A program made the translations under genes and the position numbers. A model generated the notes under the pieces. The model was given only the letters and a program-made list of their open reading frames with translations, was not told where the DNA came from and did not search any database. Shown in pieces: positions 32,301-44,300 of a stretch of 64,000 bases of DNA (the first letter of the stretch is position 1; every line of letters begins with the position of its first letter). This stretch comes from Salvator merianae (taxonomy: Eukaryota; Chordata; Lepidosauria; Squamata; Teiidae), in the NCBI GenBank assembly GCA_003586115.2, contig QVOM02000057.1, positions 3,615,110 through 3,679,109 of the forward strand. The letters run 5' to 3'.

Positions 32301-35300
32301 AGAACGTTTTGCTCATCCGGAGTGGCAGCTGAATCTGGTGAGGAACTGTAGTCCTGTCTGAGTCTGAATCTGAAATGCAGCAATGCAGAAAAGGATTCCC
32401 CTGTACTCAGGGCTTGAGTCTGGAGCCTAAGGTTATATAAAACCCGAGCAGCAAAAGAAATGGTCCAAAAGATTTCCCCTTCCACTGGCATCTCTTGCGA
32501 AACTGCAGATCTTGGGCGCTGAGGCGCCCGCCGAGGCGGTTGGAGAGTACGGCCGCATCCCAAGGTGTTTGCGCTGATGCCATTGCTGGAATTTTGCCCA
32601 TCTGCTGAATTTTCTCAAGGGCTTTCTGTCCGCCAGCACGCATGGTTGCTTTTCTTAGCACTTAGCTTTGCATAGGGTGCGAAGGGAGACGAGATATCCT
32701 GTGACTATTTTAAGATTTGTCTAGGAATCAGATGTTGGCAGGATGGAAAGGAAGATGGCTCTCCTGTGCCTTTAATAGTTGGGCATAGGGAGGGAATTGC
32801 AGGTTTCTTCTACCGAGTTTGCAACCAGGTGTCGCTTATTTATTCTGCAATATCCAAATATAGTGGAATAAGTGACGTCTGGATGCAGTCTCAGTCATTC
32901 TTTCCATAGCGTGGGTTTATACAGCACGTTTTTGCTCATACAAGCTTGGTGAAACGGGCAACCTCCCTTTCCTTTGCCGGGAACGCAAAACAGGAAGTTA
33001 GGGGAAGTGATGTCGTTTGCATACTGTGTGGATTTCCTGGAAGAAAACCACTGTACCCTACAAGGGATGACCACTGGGTGCAGCTTTTGGATGCTCTCTC
33101 ATCCTCAGTATTAAGGAATCAGAAGAAGCTGCATGTCTGGATAGTTTTGTAGACAGAATTATTGGAAGGACTTTAAAAAAAAGAAACTAGGAGAGTTGTG
33201 GAGCTGAGCGCTGGCCGGAATTCAAAAACAGGAGATGCAAACCCCCACAAAAAACAATGTTTTCCCAAAATGTTTATAGAGGGAAAAGTAGGTTTTTTTT
33301 CTTTGTGTTCCTTCCTTCCTTCCTTCCCTGCCTGCCTCCTTCCTTTTTTCTTCCTTCCTTCTTTCCTTTCTCTCTTCCTCTTTTCCTTCCTTTTTCCCTC
33401 CTTCCTTCTCTCTCTCCTTCCTTCCTTTCTCTTTCCCTCCTTTCTTTTTCGTTCCTTCCTTGTTTCCTTTCTCTTTCTCCCTCCTTCTTTTTTTCATTCC
33501 TTTCTTCTATCCTTCCTCTTTTACTCCCTCTTTTCTTCTTTCCTCTTTCTCCCTCCTTCCTTCCCTCTTTTCTTCCTTCTTTTTTTCATTCTCTCCTATC
33601 CTTTCTTTCTCTTGCTCTTGCTTTCTTCTCCTCCTTCCTTCCCTCCTTTCTTCTTTCATACTTTTCCTTCCTTCCTTCCTTCCTTCCTGTCTTTCTTCTT
33701 TCTTTTTTGTCCTTTCCTCCTTTCTTTCCCCTCAATCTTCACATATTTAGACACAGTAAGCATGGGTCTTTTGACACGGTTGGACCCAAGTGAGAGTTCT
33801 TTGAAGCCCAAGAACTCCTTGAAGTACAGGTTTGAGGTTGAAAAGAAAGAGAGTTTCCATTGTCTGCCTGGATCTCTCCCATTCTCTGTTCTCCGTTCTG
33901 ATTTCCACCCTCGTTTCGTGCAGCGTGGAGGTAATCCGTCTTGGCCATAGCTACTTCATCAACTGGGACAAGAAGATGTATTGTGGAAAGCGGAGCACGC
34001 CAGCCGAGGCACGGACGACCACCCTGAACGAGGAGCTGGGGCAGGTGGAATACATATTTTCGGACAAGACCGGCACCCTCACCCAGAACATCATGGTTTT
34101 CAGCAAGTGCTCGGTGAATGGGCGCAGCTACGGTAAGCCGGGGAGACCCAGAAAAACTTGTCCGCCATGTAACCAGCTGCCGCCATGTTTGGGATTCCAA
34201 TTCCCAACAACCCCGGACAGCATGGCCGTATTTTGGACGAGTGAAGTTCTGTCAAAAGATTCTGGGCTGTTTCCCAGCCTTGGCAAAGGGATATAGAAAC
34301 ACTTACCTTCTATCACCTCCTCTTTGGTAATTCTCCCTTTTCTTTTACTTTCCTGATGCTGTAGGTGATGTTTTGGATGTCCTCGGCTACAAGGCTGAGC
34401 TTGGAGAGGTAGGAATTTGGGATTTTTCAGGGACTGGGTAGGGTGGAAAACTGTAACTGGCAAGGGGTGGTATTTATCTGCCAAGAAAAGAAGTCTGGAA
34501 GTGTTAGGTTATTTATTTCTGCTTAGAAATGTTCTGAATCCAGGTTCTTTTCCTGGGGTACCATTTTTTCCTCTTGCTCAAAAAGTCTACAAAGATGTCT
34601 TCTCTGTAGCTGTGCGGATCACATCTTTTTCAAGCAGCAAAGACTATAAGTTGTCTTTCTTCTTTCCTCTCCTCCTGCCTCCAGAAAACAGAACCGGTGG
34701 ACTTCTCCTTCAACCCTCTGGCTGACCCCAAATTCACGTTCTGGGACACGGGACTGCTGGAAGCAGTTAAACTCAGCGACCCCCACGTGCATGAGTTCTT
34801 CCGCCTCCTCTCGCTCTGCCATACAGTCATGTCCGAAGAGAAGAACCCAGGTTCGTGGGACGGCAGGAGTCAGGGAGTGCGAGAATGGAGGAAGGCCTCT
34901 TAGCTCAGAGAGTTCCTTTTCTGGAGTACCAAACCCATGATCCTTTGCTGTAGCAACAGGCCTCCACTGACACACCTGCCCTCCATGAATTTGCCTATAA
35001 GAACCTAAGAGGAGCCCAGCTGGATCGGGCCACAGCCCATCTAGTCCAGTATCCTGTCTCACCCAGGGGCCCACCAATTGCTTCTGGGCATTCTCTCTGC
35101 AAATGTCCTTCAGAGGCATCCCACCTGTCTCTTGAACCCATGTCGGACGCACACTCCTTACCTGTTGATTTGGCCCTATTTACATCTGAGAATCTGGATT
35201 TAGATGTCTTTATACCCCTGTCTGCCGGGTAGAGGGGATGAGCGCCCCCTACTGGCCTCTAGCTCCAGCCAACCTAGCTGTTCGTAAGCAAGTAATTGCA

Positions 35301-38300
35301 AGTAGATGAATAGGGAGCATCACATTGTGTGATGCGGAACATAGACAGATGTAAGCCTTCGGGCGAAAAATAACCTTGTAAGCCGCTTTGAGTCAGCTTT
35401 GGCTGAGAAAAGCGGGGTATAAAAACCAAGTACTTCTTCTTCTTCTTTTCTCCCTTTCCTCTCTCCACCCTGTCGCAGGAGAGCTGTTTTACAAAGCCCA
35501 GTCCCCGGACGAAGGAGCCCTGGTCACCGCCTCCCGCAACTTCGGTTTCGTGTTCCGTGGGCGCACCCCCAAGACGATCACAGTGCAGGAGCTAGGGCAG
35601 CCGGTGACCTACCAGCTCCTTGCCATCTTGGATTTTAACAACATCCGCAAACGCATGTCCGTCATAGGTAAGAAGGGAATCAATGATGGGTGACTTTGGC
35701 GGGACACAAGAGGATTGGGGGTTGGACTTGATGACCCTGGAGGTTCCTTCCAATTCTATGATTCTGTGATTCTGTGATTGGTCAGCTGGTATTTGCTCCC
35801 CTTCCTCCTGATTGGCTCTTTCTGGAATCCTCACCACACCCATTCCCTTCCTCTTACTTCCTCCTTGTAAGGGATGTACTTTGGTGCCCCGTGGGCGGCC
35901 ACTTGTATGACTGGCTGATCGCGCGGTGGAAGTATCTACTAGCATTTCGTGAAATATTTCTGGGTAGCTGCTGCTCACGCCTCAGCTGTCAGCTGTGTTC
36001 TCACTGTCGTTCACGGAGCCACAATCCAGGCAGCAATGCAATTTCACAATAAAGGGACATTCCGCCGTGATAGTTGTCTCTCCCATAATAGCATAAATAT
36101 GGGATATCGCCTCGATATTCCAAGACTGTATCAAGAGTGCCGTGATCACGTCTGGCCATTCCGGTATAGTTTCCCTTGTTTTATTCAGGGCATGGGGGCT
36201 AGAATCTGACTCTGAGAGAAGAAACACAGATGAATGGTGTATTACGTTTTTGCTTAGGCGAGTTTTGTAGTTTTTAAAATCATGAGTTGTGCACATTTGT
36301 GCTTTTTGTGGTAGACAATAAAGCAGGAATCACACGAGTGTGAGTCTGACATCGCCAGCCGGCTGATTTTCAGCATCAGAAGTACTAAGAGAGTTGAATT
36401 CATCTGATTAGTGGTTCCTTGGAATTCTGCAAGATTTTGATATTCAGGATCTATTCCAGGAACCTAACTTTAGCAAGCTTTTAGGGACAGCTGAATGCAT
36501 TTGGCATTCTCTTTTAGCCTACATTTTTGCATGCTCTGTAGAGGACGCGTTTAACCCTCTCCTCCTTTTCCTCTTCCCTCTCGAAGTACGCAACCATGAA
36601 GGGCAGATCCGTCTTTACTGCAAAGGGGCAGACACCATTTTGCTGGAAAGGCTTCACCCAGGCAATCAGGAGCTGTACACCGTAACCACCGACCATCTGA
36701 ATGTGAGTGGAGGGGAGGGGAGTGGCGGGGGCCTGCTGGTGGTGGCCCCCTTGAGGAATCCGTTTCCCCTGTGATTCGGCAGTGAGGCATACTGCTGCCG
36801 TGGGCGATGGGAACACTAGTGCCCACATGCTACCACCTCTGAGTCGCTTTCGAGACGCTTATGTGCATGGACACAGCCTATCTAAGACTTCATGGCAAGA
36901 ATTCACTAAGCAATGCCAGAACTGGTTATCAGTGAGGTAGGGAGAAGGTTGCAGGATCAGGAAATAGGTGAGGAAGGGAAGGAGGGAAGGGAAGAGAAGA
37001 ATTAAGGAACGGGAGGGGAGGAAAGAAAAGGGGAAATAAAGTAGTGTATACCAGCGAGTAGAAGACCAGTCAGTCTAGAGGAAGTCTATCCCTATGGTCA
37101 CCAAGACGCAGCTACAGCTAGACCAAGCAGGTGCCAGCGTGTGGCAGACCCCCTTGGCTTGAACCACAGACAGACGGCCTTCAGGGGCATGGTTCTCCCG
37201 CGGTGCCTCCTCTTTTTGCTGGAAGCGTGTGACCGCCGTGCAGCGGGCAATCACCAAGGTCCGTCTCTGGGGACGCGTCTCGGCCTGCCTGCCGGACCTC
37301 TCGCTCCTCTCCTTCCTCCCAGGAATACGCCGCAGAGGGTCTGCGCACTCTGGTGCTGGCCTACCGGGACCTCGAGGAGAGCTACTACGCCGGGTGGGCC
37401 GAGAGGCTGCAGCGGGCCAATCTGGCTGGGGAAAGCCGCGAGGAGAGGGTGGCCCAGCTGTACGAGGAAGTGGAGAACGATATGGTGGTAGGTGCTCTGC
37501 GTGCGTGTGGGACGATTCTGCGCTGGACAGGGTACCGGACCAGCAGGCGTACCAGAAGCATCCCTTCTGCATGCTGGTATGGTCTAAGGGAGGCCCCGCC
37601 TCTAGGGGGTGTGGTCTAAGGGGCGGAGCCTCCTTCAGAAATATTGAGCAATCCCGCACTGGCTGGTATAGTGGTCCAGCAAGCACACTAGTACCCTCCT
37701 TTCTGCATGCTGGTGTGGTCTAAGGAAAGCCCTGCCCCCTTAGACCACACCCCCTTAGACTCCACCCCCTGGGGGCGGGGCCTCTCTTAGATTGCCCCAG
37801 CATGCAGAAGGGAGGCTCCTACTATGCTTGCTTGGACCACTATACCAGCCAGTGGGGAATTGCCCAATATTTCTGAAGGAGGCCCCACCCCTTAGACCGC
37901 TCCCACTTAGACCACACCCCCTAGAGGCGGGACTTCCCTTAGATCACACCAGCATGCGGAAGGGAGGCTCCTCATCCTCTTGCTGTCCTGGTGTACTGGC
38001 CAGTGCAAAATCACCTTGCGTGTGTGCGCTTAATAGGTCAGTTCCTGGTCCAAATACGACATCATTTTGCCTTTTGTTTAGGTCGGCTGCATCTTTTTTC
38101 CAGAAGCTTTAGGGATTTAAGCTTGGCATGGTGGTGGTGGTGGCTTCAGGGAGTTCACGTTCTGTGGGTACGTGTTTGGGGAGGTCTTTTTGGGGACACG
38201 TGTGCCCATAGGTACGACTTCAAGCGCCCCGCTTCTAGACTGTTGCACCCTCTCCGTAGATCGCAGTGCGGACGCTGAGCTCTTCCAGCCTAAAAACCTT

Positions 38301-41300
38301 GAATTTAGCACCTGTTGCTGGGGAGATCAGGCTGACAGGAGGTGAATTTCCACCCTATCTTTCTTCCTTTCCTCAGCTACTGGGAGCCACTGCTATTGAA
38401 GATAAATTGCAGCAGGGAGTTCCGGAGACCATCGCTCTTCTCACGCTGGCAAACATCAAAATCTGGGTGCTAACAGGAGACAAACAAGGTGACGAGATAC
38501 ATGAGTGCGTGTGTACTTAAGTGTTGGCAAAACGTCTTTTTCCAGAAGTTCTTGGAAACAGCTTACTGAAGGATAGTAACTTCCTATAATCCAGATTCTG
38601 TGGGGACTGGACTGTGCATGGTGGTCTTTTTTGCAATCCATCTAGAAGTTGGGACAAAGCAAAAAAAAAAAAAACCCCTCAAAATATTCTGTCTTGAACC
38701 ATCCCAGATAGGATACTGAGCTCCCAGAATGCTACAAAGTGATAGGAGAGGAAAATTATATTTATTTATTTCAAAGCATACCTAAATAAATGTATGGTCA
38801 CGACCAGTGAGCTTGGCTATTCCAGATACGCTATTCCGGACTGAAAGCAGATACGTGCAGAAAGGGACCCTGTTTGCAAATTAACTCCTGGATTTCTGGC
38901 TTGCTACTGTGAGCCGAGCTCTAATTTCTCCCCATCCCTTTCCTGCCTCAGAGACGGCGGTGAACATCGGCTACTCCTGCAAGATGCTGACGGACGAGAT
39001 GACGGAGGTCTTCATCATTACGGGGCACACTGTCCTTGAGGTGCGGCAAGAGTTGCGGTGAGTGGAGACCCCGGGGTCGTGGCCTCCTTGGTGGTAGCTC
39101 CCCCATTTGCGAAAACCCCTTTGCCCCTGGTTTCGTTTGCCTCGTGCTGCAAGATGTTGTTCTGTGCTGTAAAAGTTTCTGTTTGATACATTACCATCCC
39201 CACTATGGGCTCAACTACGCCTGAGCGAGCCTGTTTTTTTGACTTTTTAAATAAAGGTTGACCCGTGTCAGGACAAATGAGATAAATTCATAGCCCTGTC
39301 AAGTGAAAGTGTAAATAGGATAGGACCTTTTTAGTGGTGGCCCCCAGACTGTGGAAGGCTCTCCCCTCTTGAGGTGCATCAGGCATCTTCACTTGACATC
39401 TTTAGGAGAGCTGTGAAGACGCACCTATTTACCCTGGCCTTTGGCTCAGGAAACGGCTTCCCTTCCCCACTTTCAGGCACTGCTACTGTTTTAGTATGTA
39501 TTTTTAGTTTTTATTGTTGTAACTTGTCTTGGGATCATTGGGTGAAAGGCGGGATAAAAATGCAAATAAATAAATAGTTTTGTATGTTTCATAAAATATG
39601 TTTATGCAGTACAGTTTCAGGACATGCCCAAATTGGACCAGTACCATATAAGATTTGGATGCTGGGAGTAAAAGTACAAGGGATACAAAACAATCTAGCT
39701 GTCCACACATTGCATCCGTTTGCACCGTTACTGATTTGAAATTATTCTCCCCAAACTTCTCGTTATTCAAACCGAGCAAACTCTGGACCGAGCTGCTAAT
39801 AATTTTCTAGTTAACGATGGACTGTGGATCTGTGACCCAGCATCTCTGCCCATAAGAAAACTTCTGCCTCTCACAGCTTCCCTTAATCCACTTCTTATTT
39901 TTATTTTCCCTTCTCCACCCCTCCTTTGGCAGGAAGGCCCGAGAGAAATTGGTGGATGCGTCACGGTCTGTGGGCAACGGGTTTTCTTACCAGGAGAAGC
40001 TGTGTGCCTCGAATCTGACGTCTGTGCTGGAAGCAGTGGTTGGGGAGTACGCCTTAGTGATCAACGGACACAGTTTGGTAAGGGCTCCTTTGTGGTGGCT
40101 GCGAAAGATGAGAACATCAGAGGAGCCCTGCTGGATCAGGCCACAGCCCCTCTAGTCCAGCATCCCGTCTCACCCAGTGGCCCACCAACGGCTTCTGGGC
40201 ATCTCAAGCACTTGACGCGGTTCATGGGGCACAGCCCAAAGGGAGGACATTCTTAGTGGTGGCCCCGGGATTTGAAAGAGTCTCCCCACAGAGATATCCC
40301 AGGCTTCAACAGGGACTGGTTTCCGGGTACCTAGGGAAAATGCGTTTGTTTTCATTTCTGTATTATCTGGTTTTTTTTTTGTTGCTGTTGTTTTGTTTAA
40401 ATGTTGCTTCCGTCTGCTTTGTTAACCGCTCTGAGACTGCAGTGCAGGGTGGCATATAAATTAAAGTAAATTAATAAATAACTGTAAGGGTCTGTTTCAC
40501 AGACTCCAAGCTCATGGCTTCCTTGTAGCCTGAAGATCCTCTCCAGCACATTACTGAGAGCAGCATAGTGTAATGGTTAGAGTGTTTGACCAGGGCACGT
40601 CTGCCACCTTGGACCTGCCTCATCTGTTTCATTTCTCTCGGTCTTGGCATCAAGCTGCAGCGTCTCCCCGCTGTGTCATAGAATCATAGACAACCGAAGC
40701 CGGAGAGGTCTCCTCGGAGGTCATCCAGCCCAACCCCCTCTTTCTCCTTCTGCCCTTGCAGGCGCATGCCTTGGAGGCAGACATGGAGCTGGAGTTCCTG
40801 GAGACGGCGTGTGCCTGCAGAGCTGTCATCTGCTGCCGCGTCACTCCGTTGCAGAAGGCCCAGGTGGTGGAGCTGGTGAAGAAGTACAAGAAAGCCGTGA
40901 CGCTGGCCATCGGGGACGGCGCCAACGATGTCAGCATGATTAAGAGTGAGTCCTCGCGGCCTAGGGGTGGGCGGGGCTCATTTGGCTAGGCAGGCGGCGC
41001 GAAGGTGGCATCCGCTAGGCTGCGCTTCCAGCTGAACGACAATCCTGTGGACTGGGGGATGATGGGAGTTGGAGTTTCTGGTGAACAGGTGGATAGGTGG
41101 ATAGGTGCTTGAGATGCCCAGAAGCAATTGCTGGGCCGCTGTGTGAGACAGGATGCTGGACCACATGGGCCGTGGCCCGATCCAGCAGGGCTCCTCTTAA
41201 TTCATGGAGGACAGGTGTCTCCATGGCTACTAGAATGGATGCCCAGGTACCACCTCCAGGTTGGAGAGACAGGCAGGAGGCCTCTAAAGGCCCTTCGCAG

Positions 41301-44300
41301 GGAGTGGAGAGCAGGTGAAGGTTTTGCCTTGGTCTTCTGCTTGAGATGCCCAGAAGCCATTGGTGGTGGGCCGCTGTGTGAGACAGGATGCTGGACTAGA
41401 TGGGCTGTGGCCTGATCCTGCAGGGCTCCTCTTAGGTTCCTATGTAACTTGCCCTAAAGTCATCCGATAATGCTAGAGAGATGCATAGAACGTGGGAGAA
41501 GAGCAAATATCTGATAGATCAGGGAATAGATAGATTTGGGTTTACGTTTGTTGTCACTGGGGGTTCTGGGTTCAGAGAGCCTCTTCTAACAGGTCTTGCC
41601 CGCTTTTCTGTTTGTTTTCCCCACCCCGGGTCCCGGCAGCTGCCCACATTGGCGTCGGCATCAGTGGCCAGGAGGGGATACAGGCCGTCCTGGCGTCCGA
41701 CTACTCCTTCTCCCAGTTCAAATTCCTCCAGCGCCTCCTCCTGGTCCACGGCCGCTGGTCTTACCTGCGCATGTGCAAGTTCCTTTGCTACTTCTTCTAT
41801 AAGAACTTTGCCTTCACCATGGTGCACTTCTGGTTTGGCTTCTTCTGCGGCTTCTCCGCCCAGGTGATTGGCCCCAGGGGCACCCAAGTGGGGGGCACGG
41901 GGGGGAGGGGAACGGGGGCGGAGCCTATGAGAGAGCTCAGGCTTCTGTGCTGAGCTGAGCCCAAAGAAGCCTTGGCTAGGCGTACAAGTTGCTGACTGAG
42001 AATACGAGAATGCGAATTCTACTTCCTCCACTAATGCGCAGAAATGTTTCTCTGTCTCTCTGTTTCTCCTTCTCCCCGAATCTCTCCCAAGACTGTATAC
42101 GACCAGTACTTCATCACACTGTATAACATTGTCTACACCTCGCTGCCTGTGCTCGCCATGGGTGTCTTCGACCAGGTCAGTCCTGTTTTTAGTTTTGCTT
42201 CTGGTTTTAACAACAGGGACACTGAATGAAGACCTAAGGAATACGTAGGGCAGTCCCGTATGCTTTCTAGATTTGGCACAAAGCTGTAACAAGCTGCCGT
42301 CCTTCTTACAGGCGCCATCTCATCCCTTTTGGCCCGAACAAGGAGTGAGGAGCAAGGGGTTCCATGTTGGATTTAACCCTGACGGCTCCCTTCTGTGTCC
42401 CATGGAAGCCATGTTGAAACTGGGGCTGATGAGAATTCCTTAGAACATCCAGGGTGTTCTCAGACCCACAAAAGTGTGTCTCCGATTCCTCTGATGGGGG
42501 ACCCCTCGGTCCCCTTCTCGGCTGAGTGAAGGTGGGAAGCAAAGGGATTCACTTTGGATCCAACCGTGCTCTCCCGTCTGTGCCCCGTGGCTGGCACCCG
42601 TGGCGTCTCCTCACGAACCCCCGCATGTACCCCCTTGGGGTACCCAGAGATGAGGGAACCCTGGTCTTTATCTCCTTCCCCTCCCCATCCCAAACCGTGT
42701 CGTGATTCGGAATCCTGCTCTGACTCCTGCAGGATGTGCCTGAACATCGCAGTCTGGAGTACCCCAAGTTGTATGAACCGGGGCAACTGAACCTCCTCTT
42801 CAACAAACGGGAGTTTTTTATCTGCATCGCACAAGGGATCTTCACCTCCGTTTTCATGTTCTTCATCCCGTACGGGGTCTTCAGTGACAACGCGGACCTC
42901 AGCGACTACCAGTCTTTTGCCGTCACCGTGGCAACCTCCCTCGTGATCGTCGTCAGCGTGCAGGTATCGTACCTCGGCCCCGCGGCTTCAGCGGCCTATA
43001 GAACCACTGATCCGCGCACTATGGGTGACTACACTGCAGCAAAAAGCATCGATTTCTGCCTTGGCTTGGCCTTAAAGTCTTCGTTCAAATGGTGGCGATT
43101 AGTGGGCGGGCCATAGTGGGGTTGCTGAACGGTGATTGGCTGGCTGCCTTTGACATCTTTGAAAGCACGGTGAACAATGCTTTTTAAAATATCTCTATAT
43201 ATTTTATTAACATTTGCATATCAGCCATGCAAACCCCAAACAGAAATTGCAAAAATTATTGAAGGCAGAAAAATCAAAAGAAAATAATAGCAACAACATC
43301 ACCATCGGCTCCGGATGGTCGAACAGACCATGCCGCCATTAATTGACGAGCCCAAGTATATTTCCCCTGGTGATCTTTATAACATTTGTATCCCGTCCTT
43401 CACCTGGGGGCCCCCAGTGAGAGGGGGGTGGGTCAGGAAAGGGTTAGCTCAAACACTTCTACAGGCGTGAAGCATTTGGAATTGGGCCTGAACTATGGAG
43501 AAGGAGTTTCATCCTCCTTCCAAAATTTTCAAAATGGCGGCGTCTTGGTTCATTTGCCAGCCCCTGTTTGAAAGAGCTATACCTTTTTTTTTTTTTTTCA
43601 ACAGATTGGCCTGGATACAGGATTCTGGACAGCTATCAACCATTTCTTTATCTGGGGCAGCCTCGCCGTTTACTTTGCCATTCTCTTTGCTATGCACAGC
43701 AATGGCCTTTTTCAGCTTTTTCCCAACCAGTTTCGTTTCGTTGGTGAGTCCACAAGCGGATTTTTGGTTGGCTGTAGCCATAGCATGAAGGAAAGGCTCC
43801 TCGCTGCCTCCCTGTAAAGTCCTTTTCTGGATGCAGGAGGCATGTAGTGGGGCATCAGCAATGCATTGTGGGAGGATCTTTCCACGCAGAAGGCAGAACT
43901 ATTGTGGGTAGGGAGCTCTGGGTAACTCGCTGTGCGGGTTCTTCCTAGCCAAAGGAAAAGCTTTATGGGAGAGTTCTGCTGTGTGGCAAAGGATTGTGGG
44001 GAAAAAATCTACGATGGGGATGAGGAAAGGGCATTATGGGAGACTTCTGCTGCATGGCCATGGGCAAGGATTATGGGAAGATCCTACTCTGTGGATGAGG
44101 GAAATGCATTATGGGAGACTTCTGTTGCATGGCCATGGGCAAGGATTATGGGAAGTTTCTTCTATGTGATGGAGAAAAATGCATTATGGGTAGCTTCCGC
44201 TTCGTGGTCTCAGGCAAGGATTATGGGAAGAGCCTGCTCTGTGGGTGAGGGAAATGCATTATGGGAGGGGGCTGCTTTGTGGTTTTGCTTACAGGTTTCT

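Noticed and set aside
33198..33950. 250-codon Leu/Phe/Ser-rich open frame
   Set aside because: It is the translation of the polypyrimidine tract; several frames are open at once and the product is low complexity.
41519..42292. 257-codon open frame on the - strand
   Set aside because: Antisense of ATP8B2 exons 22-23; conserved codons explain the open frame.
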